DNA of 22,005 nt. It comes from Bacteroidota bacterium. Lineage in GTDB: Bacteria; Bacteroidota; Bacteroidia; NORP154. The stretch lies in contig NVRZ01000031.1 of NCBI GenBank assembly GCA_002401055.1, forward strand, positions 1 to 22,005, read 5' to 3'. Below the pieces are notes generated by a model. It worked only from the letters and a program-made list of their open reading frames with translations. It had not been told where the DNA came from and did no database searches. A program made the translations under genes and the position numbers. Positions 1 through 7,105 of the stretch are shown one piece after another; positions within the stretch are counted from its first letter, which is position 1; each line of letters starts with the position of its first letter.

Positions 1-98
1 GATTGGTTTTGGTTGCCTACTATTAACACTTCCTCGAATCGTATATTAGCGGATTACAATTAATTAACCCTTAATTGATCCCATATTATTTCAATAGC

Positions 99-1313
99 AT
101 GAAGACAAAATTCACTTTTTTGCTGCTGTTAAGCACTATCTGTTCACTGGCTCAACAAACAGGTAGTTTTCAGCAAACTGTAATATTTGCAGAGCCTGAC
201 TACAACTTTACTCGGACACTCTATTATTATGTACCCACTGACTATGACAGTGCCCAAAGCTACAAACTGGTTGTAGGTTTTAGGGGCGGGCCTCATACCA
301 ATGCAGGGCAATTTAGGGACCAACTTACATTTCTTTCGGACAGCATCGGCGCAATTATCCTATGTCCTGAAAATGAAGGGCATTTCTGGAATCAAGAGGG
401 CCTGACCAAGCAGCTGTTTCAGTATTCGGTGGATACCACTTTGTCGCTTTACAACATTGACACTAACTTCATTTACCTCACTGGATTATCCTACGGAGGA
501 AGACATGCCGTAATAGTTTCAATGGATACAGATAATGGCTTAATACCCAACTTGCGTGGAGTAATTCCATTTGCAGCCGGAAGTGATAGTCATCTGGAAC
601 CTAATTATGCTGACATTGCTGACTTCCCCCCCGCCTGCATCTGTATTGGCTTAAATGATGCAGCAACTTTTATCACCGTTGCAAATACACTTCACAATGA
701 CATAGCATCAAATGGCGGCACTTCATTTATAAATGAAATTGCAGGAGTTGGACACACAGTAGATTTTCCTAGCTATCCTGACGAAATGATGGAGTGCTTC
801 AATTTTATCGAAAGTCAGTATAGTAATGTCTTCGCGGTTACGACGACATTTTCGAACGCCACATTAGGAAATTGCGACGGAACGGCTACATCATCTGCGA
901 CGGGAGGTATTATGCCATATACTTATTTCTGGAACACCAATCCCGTACAAACGGATTCTGTAGCGACAGGATTATGTCCGGGAGATTTTACAGTAACCGC
1001 TATTGATGGCAACGGAGACAGCTCAAGTACAAGTATAGTGATTGGGGAAGATCCCTCAGGTGTCTATGACTTGAATGCCAGTGAAATTATCAATGTTTAT
1101 CCAAATCCGGCGTCCACAACATTTACGATATCTATTAACCCCGCTTTTAAACCTAACCAAATTTATTTAGTTGATGTCTTTGGTAGGGTAGAGTTAATAA
1201 TAAACATGGCCAACCAGCAGGTTAACGCCAATAATTTATCCGTAGGTATCAAAACGCTAATAGTAGTTACTGATAAAACCTTGCACACTCAGAAGATTAG
1301 TATAATCCATTAG
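99..1313 (+). CDS. Secreted alpha/beta-hydrolase (esterase/PHB-depolymerase-like) with SprB repeat and T9SS sorting domain
   Basis: Predicted secreted hydrolase of 404 residues. A TTG at position 75 would add eight residues, but the ATG at 99 gives a clean signal peptide (MKTKFTFLLLLSTICSLAQQ) and is preferred. Residues about 25-240 look like an alpha/beta-hydrolase fold of the esterase/PHB-depolymerase type: nucleophile elbow GLSYGG with Ser131, candidate acid Asp187 in GLNDA, and candidate His219 in GVGHT. Residues about 246-321 form a SprB-type repeat (NCDGTAT, PYTYFWN, ATGLCPG, VIGEDP). Residues about 330-404 are a T9SS type A sorting domain starting at VYPNPAS and ending KISIIH, so the protein should cross the outer membrane through T9SS and be released or anchored. 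It is the only clear plus-strand gene and converges on the next gene. The substrate cannot be told; the triad is assigned by motif and spacing only. Confidence 0.85.
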   Translation: MKTKFTFLLLLSTICSLAQQTGSFQQTVIFAEPDYNFTRTLYYYVPTDYDSAQSYKLVVGFRGGPHTNAGQFRDQLTFLSDSIGAIILCPENEGHFWNQEGLTKQLFQYSVDTTLSLYNIDTNFIYLTGLSYGGRHAVIVSMDTDNGLIPNLRGVIPFAAGSDSHLEPNYADIADFPPACICIGLNDAATFITVANTLHNDIASNGGTSFINEIAGVGHTVDFPSYPDEMMECFNFIESQYSNVFAVTTTFSNATLGNCDGTATSSATGGIMPYTYFWNTNPVQTDSVATGLCPGDFTVTAIDGNGDSSSTSIVIGEDPSGVYDLNASEIINVYPNPASTTFTISINPAFKPNQIYLVDVFGRVELIINMANQQVNANNLSVGIKTLIVVTDKTLHTQKISIIH

Positions 1314-1343
1314 ATTAATCTCCTACTGAAACTTTCAAGATGT

Positions 1344-3650
1344 TTAATGACTGACCACCAACTTTCGCGTTGAAATTCCCATTTCATTTCGAAGCCTAAT
1401 AAAGTAAACTCCGTTGGAAAATCTGGAAATATCAACTGTAGTATGAACGCTTCTGGTTGTTGTCTTGAAGACTATCTCTCCCAATATACTCAATACGACA
1501 ATCTCTGATTCACCTCCTTGGTTAACGGAGCCGTCTATCTTCACCGTAAATACTCCTTTACTAGGATTTGGATAAACCTCAATAGATTGTGTCTGGGCCA
1601 CGTCATATATGCCCAGAGGGTCTTCGCCGATCACAACGGTCAATGTAATGCTGGACCCGTTGGCCTCAATAACTGTTAAGATGTAGCTACCTGGGCATAG
1701 TCCAGTGGCCATAATTCCCACTTGAACTGGATTTGAGTTCCAAGAATAAGTATAGGGTTCTGTTCCGCCAATAACGGACGCTGTTGCAGTACCGTCACAG
1801 CTTCCAATTATGGCATTCGTGGTAGTAGCTGAAATTGCCAATGGCATTGGCAAAACGCTGTCTGGCTCAATCTTATTAACCGTATTATCCATTGCATTCA
1901 CATACCAAATCCTGCCCTCAGGACCTATTGTAATACCCATCACGCCAGCAGAACCTGTTTGGAGCCTCTTCATCTCAACTGCCGGAATTGAAGATATGTC
2001 ATAAATAATTATCTCCCCTGTGCTGTTATCTGAAACAAGCATCCGGTCGTTTAAAATTGCAATACCAGAAGGCTTAACCAATCCCGAGCTGACAACCACC
2101 TCTTGCGTTGCGCCACTAACTTTTTGATAGGTCGCCAATCCGTCATAATTAGTAAAACTAGGTGTACCGCCAGTAGTACCCGTAGTAATGTCCATGCGAA
2201 TAACTCGCAAGCTTCCCGCATCCACGATGTACAACCATTTTTTATCATCGCCAAATGCCAAATGGCACGCAGTTGTCAAGTCTATTCTATCTACAACAAT
2301 GTCCTCATACCTGTACACCTTACCATCATCATGATCCGTGTTTCCTGGACCGTGGTCAGAAGCAAAGTCATATTTAACAATGTCATTGCTCTCCGAGTCA
2401 AACACCCAGAAAATATTATCCTTCTCATTAGCAATTCCCATCGCATAAGGACTTAAATGAAGCATGTCAAGATGGCTACCATTGCCACCAGATGGTTGAG
2501 CATAAATTGAAGAATCACTGGACCAAAGAGCTGGGCCCGTAAAGGGTGCGCCCCCATTGTCATTGGCATCATAGACGCTAGGCGATGTCGCAAAATTGCC
2601 ATTTAAACTAAAGGCTATACCTGATGGCAAGGCCATAAAATGCTTTGAGTTAGAGTCCTTTCTATACAACGATTGCTGACCCATTTTACCAGGATTATAA
2701 AATGTAATAGTTGTGCCTCCAGAACCACCTGTTCCATTCCAGATCCCAAGGTTTACTACCCATAGCTCACCATTTGGATGAAAGTCCAAATCCATCGGTA
2801 TAACAACATTGTCGACTGAATTGCCAATTTCATTATACGTAAACGTATTTGGAGAATACGTATAGCTATTTATAATATTTGGTATTTGACCAATGATGGT
2901 AACTTGTTTTGTTATCATATCATTGGTAGGAACAGAGTCCGTTGCCGAACCATTAACATTGCTCACCCAAACTCTTAAAGTATAGTCCCCTCCTGAAGCA
3001 GGAGTCCATGCGGTGGCGTGCGTGAAATTGTACATTGCAAATGCCGCGATACTCAGGCCACTTAATGCTTCAGTTACCGTAGTACCATTGTCAATTGAAT
3101 AGTTAATGTCTAAAGATGTAATTGTACTAGACCCAAGGTTTTCAATCTCTCCGACGATATCAATATTCCCGATCTCCATAAAATTTGACGTTTCAATTGC
3201 AGTCATCGCAGCATCTAGAGCCGGTGGCATTGAATTGGCAAAAATAAATTCATTCAAAGTTAGATTGGCGGTAAAGTTATATATCGGAAAAGACTCTATT
3301 TTCACCGTGAACATACTTCCACCATCTCCATAATCATCATAAGACTCTATTTCAAAATTTACATCTTCGTCTAAACACCAAGGCCCCTCTGATATGGTTG
3401 TGTTGCTTGCGTAGCCATTACCATTAGTAGGTGTTCCTCCACTACAGCCTAGCTGAGTAGTGTTTCCCCCTGCAAAAATTGTGTTCTGACCACATGAACT
3501 TCCACTTGGAACAAGCTCCCAATAACACTCATAACCCCAATTATCTGTAGTAATATCAATTCGAACCTCCAGTTGACCTGCTGGACATTGGGCGTTGACA
3601 ACAAAACAGCCAAGCCCTAACATTAACATAAACGTTGTAATTTTTTTCAT
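1344..3650 (-). CDS. Secreted beta-propeller protein with CARDB-like domain, SprB repeat and T9SS sorting domain
   Basis: Predicted secreted protein of 768 residues. An upstream in-frame start at 3719 exists, but the ATG at 3650 begins a proper signal peptide (MKKITTFMLMLGLGCFVVNA) and is chosen. Domains in order: a Cys-rich N-terminal region (about 22-120, with DNWGYECYWELVP and YDDYGDGGS) of a kind common in Bacteroidota exported proteins; a CARDB-like beta-sandwich (about 165-260, GEIENLGSSTITSLDINYSIDNG region); a beta-propeller of NHL/SMP-30-like blades (about 265-600, with PSGIAFS, KPSGIAIL and MGITIGPEGRIW); a SprB-type repeat (about 605-680); and a T9SS sorting domain (about 689-768, EVYPNPSKG to RKLVVSH). 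No catalytic motif is apparent, so binding or adhesion is more likely than catalysis. It is convergent with the hydrolase gene, 30 bp apart, and shares its C-terminal cassette. Confidence 0.85.
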   Translation of the reverse strand: MKKITTFMLMLGLGCFVVNAQCPAGQLEVRIDITTDNWGYECYWELVPSGSSCGQNTIFAGGNTTQLGCSGGTPTNGNGYASNTTISEGPWCLDEDVNFEIESYDDYGDGGSMFTVKIESFPIYNFTANLTLNEFIFANSMPPALDAAMTAIETSNFMEIGNIDIVGEIENLGSSTITSLDINYSIDNGTTVTEALSGLSIAAFAMYNFTHATAWTPASGGDYTLRVWVSNVNGSATDSVPTNDMITKQVTIIGQIPNIINSYTYSPNTFTYNEIGNSVDNVVIPMDLDFHPNGELWVVNLGIWNGTGGSGGTTITFYNPGKMGQQSLYRKDSNSKHFMALPSGIAFSLNGNFATSPSVYDANDNGGAPFTGPALWSSDSSIYAQPSGGNGSHLDMLHLSPYAMGIANEKDNIFWVFDSESNDIVKYDFASDHGPGNTDHDDGKVYRYEDIVVDRIDLTTACHLAFGDDKKWLYIVDAGSLRVIRMDITTGTTGGTPSFTNYDGLATYQKVSGATQEVVVSSGLVKPSGIAILNDRMLVSDNSTGEIIIYDISSIPAVEMKRLQTGSAGVMGITIGPEGRIWYVNAMDNTVNKIEPDSVLPMPLAISATTTNAIIGSCDGTATASVIGGTEPYTYSWNSNPVQVGIMATGLCPGSYILTVIEANGSSITLTVVIGEDPLGIYDVAQTQSIEVYPNPSKGVFTVKIDGSVNQGGESEIVVLSILGEIVFKTTTRSVHTTVDISRFSNGVYFIRLRNEMGISTRKLVVSH

Positions 3651-3664
3651 AACAAATGATTTGC

Positions 3665-3682
3665 GGAATACACTTGTATTCC
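3665..3682. promoter_or_regulatory. Perfect 8-2-8 palindrome ahead of the propeller gene
   Basis: GGAATACA-CT-TGTATTCC is a perfect inverted repeat with a 2-nt centre, lying 15-32 nt upstream of the start codon at 3650. Its position fits an operator for a dimeric regulator or a 5'-UTR hairpin; no matching regulator is known from the window and no other copy was seen. Confidence 0.4.
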
Positions 3683-3747
3683 AGGTTTTTAAAATTATTA
3701 CGTCTGATGGCCCAAACACTAAAACATAAATTTAGGCCTTTTGACGA

Positions 3748-3817
3748 CCAAGAGCACTATGATTTCGCTGAATCTTACTTTTATTAAGACGAATCAGTAA
3801 TTATAGATTGCTCTTGG
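3748..3817. repeat. Long imperfect inverted repeat downstream of the merTP operon
   Basis: CCAAGAGCA (3748-3756) is perfectly complementary to TGCTCTTGG (3809-3817). The inner sequence is also partly complementary (CTAT with ATAG, CTGAATC with GAATCAG, TTA with TAA), so the RNA could fold as one long interrupted hairpin. It lies just after the stop of the small ORF ending at 3827, where an operon end is expected, but no clear U-tract follows on the minus strand. It may therefore be a processing or stability hairpin, or a remnant of a small inverted-repeat element, rather than an intrinsic terminator. Confidence 0.4.
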
Positions 3818-3826
3818 CATTAACAA

Positions 3827-3976
3827 TCAACAGGCAAGGCAGTGGCCCAGCTTTATTTCTTGCTCTCTTTGCCAAGCGAAGAACAGGGCCTTCCATTCCT
3901 TTTTGGTCTTTTTGGAGACTCGCTCAGCCACTGTTTTTGACTTGATCTCTTTACTTGGGGGTATGTATGTTTCCAT
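3827..3976 (-). CDS. Small basic ORF (49 residues) at the end of the merTP operon
   Basis: An ATG at 3976 opens a frame of 49 codons ending in TGA at 3827. The product starts METYIPPSKEIKSKTVAERV, has a Lys-rich amphipathic middle (KKTKKEWKALFFAWQREQE) and ends GHCLAC, a CxxC at the very C terminus. It lies 55 bp after the GDCCVxC gene on the same strand and could be the fourth cistron of that operon. In favour of coding: it starts with ATG, the composition is ordinary and a potential thiol metal site sits at the end. Against: it is short and I recognise no family. An overlapping frame of 62 residues (3853-4041) is less protein-like. Function unknown. Confidence 0.45.
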   Translation of the reverse strand: METYIPPSKEIKSKTVAERVSKKTKKEWKALFFAWQREQEIKLGHCLAC

Positions 3977-4031
3977 GGTGATTGCTTAATTGATGTTACA
4001 GCTGCACATATCAGCTTATTTAACGAATTAT

Positions 4032-4247
4032 TTAGCAACAATTATCCTTTCCCTCCTGGATGCTGGGGCAGTCTACCGTTCCAAAAGAACAGTACACACA
4101 ACAACACCCGTCAGTCGGTTTAATTACTTCATGACAGTTCACGCACTCATAAAAATAAACGCATGCGTCGGTTGGCATTGTTTCCTCTTTTTGGTGTCCG
4201 CATTTTGGACACGTAAATACGGACTCTAATACGATTGTTTTCTCCAT
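4032..4247 (-). CDS. GDCCVxC-type cysteine-rich small protein
   Basis: A small cytoplasmic-looking protein of 71 residues with 12 cysteines (13, 16, 29, 35, 38, 48, 49, 50, 53, 60, 70, 71). CPKC (13-16) and CVNC (35-38) form a likely zinc-ribbon-like pair. DGCCCVYCSFG (46-56) matches the core of the GDCCVxC domain family, proteins (sometimes selenoproteins) repeatedly found beside mercuric transport genes in bacteria. A further CC closes the C terminus. There is no signal peptide or membrane segment. The gene starts 4 nt after the merTP stop, so the two are almost certainly co-transcribed. The likely role is cytoplasmic metal(loid) or thiol-reactive metal binding downstream of MerTP import; this is inferred from cysteine content and neighbours, not from a proven reaction. 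Confidence 0.85.
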   Translation of the reverse strand: MEKTIVLESVFTCPKCGHQKEETMPTDACVYFYECVNCHEVIKPTDGCCCVYCSFGTVDCPSIQEGKDNCC

Positions 4248-4251
4248 CTAT

Positions 4252-4893
4252 TTAATTAATGATCTCCTGACTTATCACTGTATATCCTGTCTCCTCCTCC
4301 ACAATTTCTGACAGTTCTGCCAGGGTGGTTCGAGACTTATCAAATTTCACCATCGCCAATCCCTCCGTATAGGACGAGTTCGCTTCAATTACGGCCTCAT
4401 GATCCGCAAGGCTTTTCGTAACATGATGCTCACACCCTGTACAGGTCATTCCCTTTATTTCCAACCGGCCCTCCGCTATATTTTCTTCACCTACCACAAT
4501 GGTTGTTTTCTCAGACTCAGAAAAGAATACTTCAGAATAAAGCGGAAAAGCAAGCATTAGTACTGAGAAGGCAGTTACTATTCCAAGAAACTTGCTCGAT
4601 TGAAAAAATGAAGGCTTCCCTTTTTTTACTGAAGCTCCGGCAGGCACATCGTCATCGCAATCACATTCTATTTCGGATCTTTTGTTTTTAATATGTTGAT
4701 ACCACGCAAATCCCAAAACAACAACTGTAAACCAAATCAGATAAGGCCGGGCAGGTTCCAACCAGGATGCCGACGCTGCAATTCCAGATACGCTTGCAAC
4801 CGCTGCAATTACAGGAACAACGCAGCACAAAGAAGATGCAATAGCCGCAATAACACCTGCTCCAATCAATTGCTTATTTGAGTTTGAGTTCAT
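4252..4893 (-). CDS. merTP: Mercuric transport fusion protein MerTP
   Basis: An inner-membrane protein of 213 residues combining MerT and MerP. The N-terminal MerT part has hydrophobic segments at about 9-40 and 50-68, with the vicinal pair Cys23-Cys24 (SLCCVVPV) that in MerT receives Hg(II) within the first membrane helix. A cytoplasmic-type linker carries CDC (77, 79), and a third segment (about 102-123) leads to a C-terminal HMA domain (about 143-213) with GMTCTGC (Cys151, Cys154), the MerP metal site. The start codon overlaps the stop of the arsR gene (ATGA, 4890-4893), implying translational coupling, and the GDCCVxC gene follows after 4 nt. Family knowledge supports uptake of Hg(II) or another thiophilic metal; no merA is in the window, so the fate of the imported ion is open. 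Confidence 0.9.
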   Translation of the reverse strand: MNSNSNKQLIGAGVIAAIASSLCCVVPVIAAVASVSGIAASASWLEPARPYLIWFTVVVLGFAWYQHIKNKRSEIECDCDDDVPAGASVKKGKPSFFQSSKFLGIVTAFSVLMLAFPLYSEVFFSESEKTTIVVGEENIAEGRLEIKGMTCTGCEHHVTKSLADHEAVIEANSSYTEGLAMVKFDKSRTTLAELSEIVEEETGYTVISQEIIN

Positions 4894-5270
4894 GCGGCCT
4901 TTGTTTTCAACAATGACTCATTCGTAATAAGACGAAAGAATCCGTTTAATAATTTTTGTGCCTCTGGCCGCATTGAGTAGTAAACCATTGCACCAACTCT
5001 GTTTTTTTCAATCACATTGCCGTCCTTCATTTTGCGCAAGTGCTGTGCAATTGCAGGTATTTGCATTTCCAATATGTCACTTATATCACATACACACAGC
5101 CTCTCTTCCTGTTGAAGCAAGTATAATATACTCAGCCGCACATCGTTTCCCGCCAGATTAAACACACCTGCTAACTCGCTAATAAATTTCTTGCTGTTCT
5201 TCATGTCTGTCTTGCACCCCATGATTTGATCCTTGTCTGCGAAGACTCTAATACATTCGTTGTTACTCAT
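4890..5270 (-). CDS. ArsR/SmtB-family metalloregulator with CVC motif
   Basis: A winged-helix repressor of 126 residues. The helix-turn-helix core spans about 28-112, with the metal-sensing motif ERLCVCDIS (Cys59, Cys61) in the alpha-3 region and a recognition helix near IPAIAQHLRKMKDGNVI (71-87). Two additional N-terminal cysteines (Cys6, Cys19) resemble the arrangement in CadC, where N-terminal cysteines join the CVC pair to bind large thiophilic metals. Family members dissociate from DNA on metal binding. The gene is first in the arsR-merTP-GDCCVxC operon. A 20-bp dyad overlapping its promoter at 5314-5333 is the probable operator, and a near-identical dyad lies upstream of the HMA-thioredoxin operon. 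Probable ligands are Hg(II), Cd(II), Pb(II) or As(III); the sequence does not decide among them. Confidence 0.9.
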   Translation of the reverse strand: MSNNECIRVFADKDQIMGCKTDMKNSKKFISELAGVFNLAGNDVRLSILYLLQQEERLCVCDISDILEMQIPAIAQHLRKMKDGNVIEKNRVGAMVYYSMRPEAQKLLNGFFRLITNESLLKTKAA

Positions 5271-5292
5271 CTTTCTATGGCTTTGATTTAAA

Positions 5293-5324
5293 CAAATATA
5301 CGTAATTATAATAGTTTAAGCAAA
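5293..5324 (-). promoter_or_regulatory. Promoter of the arsR-merTP operon
   Basis: On the minus strand, TTTG (5321-5324) is followed after 20 nt by TATATTTG (5293-5300), a close match to the Bacteroidota primary-sigma consensus TTTG, about 19 nt, TAnnTTTG. The -7 element ends 22 nt before the start codon at 5270. The dyad at 5314-5333 covers the -33 element, the position expected for a steric repressor. Confidence 0.7.
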
Positions 5325-5333
5325 TACTTAAAC
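5314..5333. promoter_or_regulatory. Putative ArsR operator, copy 1
   Basis: GTTTAAGCAAATACTTAAAC is a perfect 7-6-7 inverted repeat. It overlaps the -33 element of the arsR promoter and begins 13 nt after the stop of the upstream barrel gene. Copy 2 at 7095-7114 differs at one base. Confidence 0.75.
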
Positions 5334-5346
5334 ATGTGATTGTCTG

Positions 5347-6402
5347 TCAGTTTTTGGTAAATGCGTAAGAGGCGTTCAAAACGAAGGTAGGCCCGTAAGT
5401 GAAGGTATCGCCCTCATCTGATACGGTTTGCTGATAAATAGGAAAGCGATATCCTGGTGTAATTGAAAGGCCTTTCAAAAGCTTGAACGAGACCATAATC
5501 GTTCCATTGAAAGAGATCAGTCCACTATTGGGGTCTTTAACCCCATTCCACTTGGCCTGGCTCTGTGAAAAATTGGCGAAAGATGCCCTTAAGGACAGCC
5601 ATTTGCTCAGGCTGACACCCAGCCCAATTCCGCTGGTCGTTTCCAAAGGTCCTTGATAATCATGATTGTTTACATAAAACGGAACCTTATTGATAGTGAA
5701 CAATGCCAGCGATACCCTCTTTGACAATCCGGTTACATAGTGCAGCTCAATTAAAGGATCAAATGTTCCGGTACCAAATTGAATATGCAGGTGTTTTTCA
5801 GCTCGCTGTCCTGCCAAGAGCGGGTTTTTTTCGGTTTTACCCAAGGGCAATGAAGTCCCTATGGCAACATCCAACCTCGCCTTATCTCCCAAAAACTTAT
5901 TGAACCTATGTGCAGCAAACAATCTCAGGTCACTTATTCCATTGTAAGTTTCACCTCTGTGGTGAATGTCCCGATTCCGTACAATGTCCTCTTTCTCTTG
6001 TTCTGTAAAATTGTCTGTAAAGGAGACACCCACCCGCTGAATTTTAATATCGTACGGAATACGCAACCACAATGACCAATTTGTTTTAAAAGTGTGTTCC
6101 AGGCTGAGTTCAATTCTAAAAAAATCCAGTTCCACACTGTGTTCATGCAATCCACCTTCCACGAGCTGTCCAGAGGCACTAAATTGCGTACGTTCCGGAT
6201 GCCCTCCCTGATAGCCGTAACCATTGGTCACATTTAAGGTGGTTCTAAATGTACCTTTGTGGAGCGTATCAATGCCTGCCTCTAGCTTTTCACTGCTCTG
6301 TAATGCCGGATTACTGCAAGCGGGGCAAGCTTGGGCATTTGCTCTTTCGCACAAAAAAAATGAGAAGAGAAGGGTGATAATAAAAATTCGCCGCAGACTC
6401 AT
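5347..6402 (-). CDS. Predicted outer-membrane beta-barrel protein with N-terminal CPAC motif
   Basis: An exported protein of 351 residues. A signal peptide (about 1-24, ending ANAQ) is followed at once by ACPACSNPALQSSEKLEAG, in which Cys26 and Cys29 form a CPAC pair. The rest alternates polar and aromatic residues with repeated beta-strand-like stretches (VELDFFRIELSLEH, NWSLWLRIPYDIKI, SLRASFANFSQSQ) and ends in LNASYAFTKN, consistent with a beta-barrel of the outer membrane. It may belong to a loose transporter/OMP class, but I do not recognise a characterised family. Its start overlaps the stop of the HMA-thioredoxin gene (ATGA, 6399-6402), so the two are translationally coupled. A role in metal passage or in presenting a thiol pair to the partner thioredoxin is inference from context. 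Confidence 0.7.
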   Translation of the reverse strand: MSLRRIFIITLLFSFFLCERANAQACPACSNPALQSSEKLEAGIDTLHKGTFRTTLNVTNGYGYQGGHPERTQFSASGQLVEGGLHEHSVELDFFRIELSLEHTFKTNWSLWLRIPYDIKIQRVGVSFTDNFTEQEKEDIVRNRDIHHRGETYNGISDLRLFAAHRFNKFLGDKARLDVAIGTSLPLGKTEKNPLLAGQRAEKHLHIQFGTGTFDPLIELHYVTGLSKRVSLALFTINKVPFYVNNHDYQGPLETTSGIGLGVSLSKWLSLRASFANFSQSQAKWNGVKDPNSGLISFNGTIMVSFKLLKGLSITPGYRFPIYQQTVSDEGDTFTYGPTFVLNASYAFTKN

Positions 6403-7049
6403 TGACGGTTGATGATGTCCTCCACCATTTCGATGTTGTTCCCTTTCACTTTCCCAAGCAGCTTTCCGCCAGCGTCAAATATTAACGTGAAAGGCAAGGC
6501 AGGAAATTTATACGCTTTGGTCAATTGTTTGGACAAGGGAGATTTCCAGTCCACAATGTCTACCTTTCTCAGCGCAACGTTATCGTATTTCAAAAGCATC
6601 CGCTCAACTTTTGGCGAAAACACCCTGCACGGTCCGCACCACTCTGCGTAAAAATCAAAAACAGTAATCTTTCCGCTAGACAAATGTTCCATAAATTTCA
6701 TTTTATGACCCCCTTTAATTGTCTTGATATCATAGGCTGATCTTTCCTTATCAGTGAGTGCTTTTACAAGTGATTCTCCTTCAAAGAGGGCCTCGAAGTT
6801 TGTATTCGTAGTTAAGACCGCCCTGATACCGTCTTGAGTCACTTTACCGCTTAAGGTAGCGGTCTTAGATTCGTAGTCAACCGTTGCGCTTTCAACGCCT
6901 TTCAAATCCTGCAACACCTTAGTGGCCGTGTTGGCACAACTGTTACAGGTCATTCCCTCTATGGTGAACGTAAATGTCTGAGCCGTTTGCCCCAAGAGTA
7001 TTGATGAAATCAAGAATATTGCTGATAGTAAAAGTGCTATCTTATTCAT
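6399..7049 (-). CDS. Exported HMA-thioredoxin fusion protein
   Basis: An envelope protein of 216 residues. A signal peptide (about 1-23) is followed by an HMA domain (about 25-92) with GMTCNSC (Cys35, Cys38), then a linker and a thioredoxin fold (about 105-216) with the redox active site WCGPC (Cys138, Cys141) and the expected cis-proline loop LPFT (Pro186). HMA domains bind Cu(I) or Hg(II) through the CxxC pair; the thioredoxin part would reduce or oxidise disulfides, so the protein can both hold a thiophilic metal and handle thiols in the periplasm. It is the first gene of a two-gene operon with the barrel protein, under a promoter with the same dyad as the arsR operon. The fusion order HMA then thioredoxin is uncommon. 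The start fits the signal peptide and lies 46 nt from the dyad. Confidence 0.85.
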   Translation of the reverse strand: MNKIALLLSAIFLISSILLGQTAQTFTFTIEGMTCNSCANTATKVLQDLKGVESATVDYESKTATLSGKVTQDGIRAVLTTNTNFEALFEGESLVKALTDKERSAYDIKTIKGGHKMKFMEHLSSGKITVFDFYAEWCGPCRVFSPKVERMLLKYDNVALRKVDIVDWKSPLSKQLTKAYKFPALPFTLIFDAGGKLLGKVKGNNIEMVEDIINRQ

Positions 7050-7074
7050 CTACTTAATTTGAATTATCGATAAC

Positions 7075-7105
7075 CAAATATAAGTCGATTTATTGTTTAA
7101 GCAAA
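7075..7105 (-). promoter_or_regulatory. Promoter of the HMA-thioredoxin operon
   Basis: On the minus strand TTTG (7102-7105), exactly 19 nt, then TATATTTG (7075-7082): an ideal Bacteroidota promoter. The -33 element lies inside the dyad at 7095-7114, as in the arsR promoter. The start codon is 25 nt beyond the -7 element. Confidence 0.75.

Noticed and set aside
1314..1343. Possible bidirectional terminator between the convergent genes
   Set aside because: Only a short AT-rich palindrome (AGATTAATCT) and TGAAA-C-TTTCA are present; no stable stem with a T-run.
2103..2456. Plus-strand frame of 117 codons inside the propeller gene
   Set aside because: It lies fully antisense to a well-supported secreted protein and shows no domain or signal peptide; a shadow frame.
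3853..4041. Open frame of 62 codons on the minus strand overlapping the 49-codon ORF
   Set aside because: The product is rich in Ser, Lys and Pro without any pattern, and the overlapping frame starting at 3976 looks more like a protein; both cannot easily be real.
4252..4893. Copper-transport or other HMA membrane protein instead of MerTP
   Set aside because: The SLCCVVPV pair in the first helix, the three-segment layout and the C-terminal HMA domain together fit MerT fused to MerP best, although the metal is not proven.
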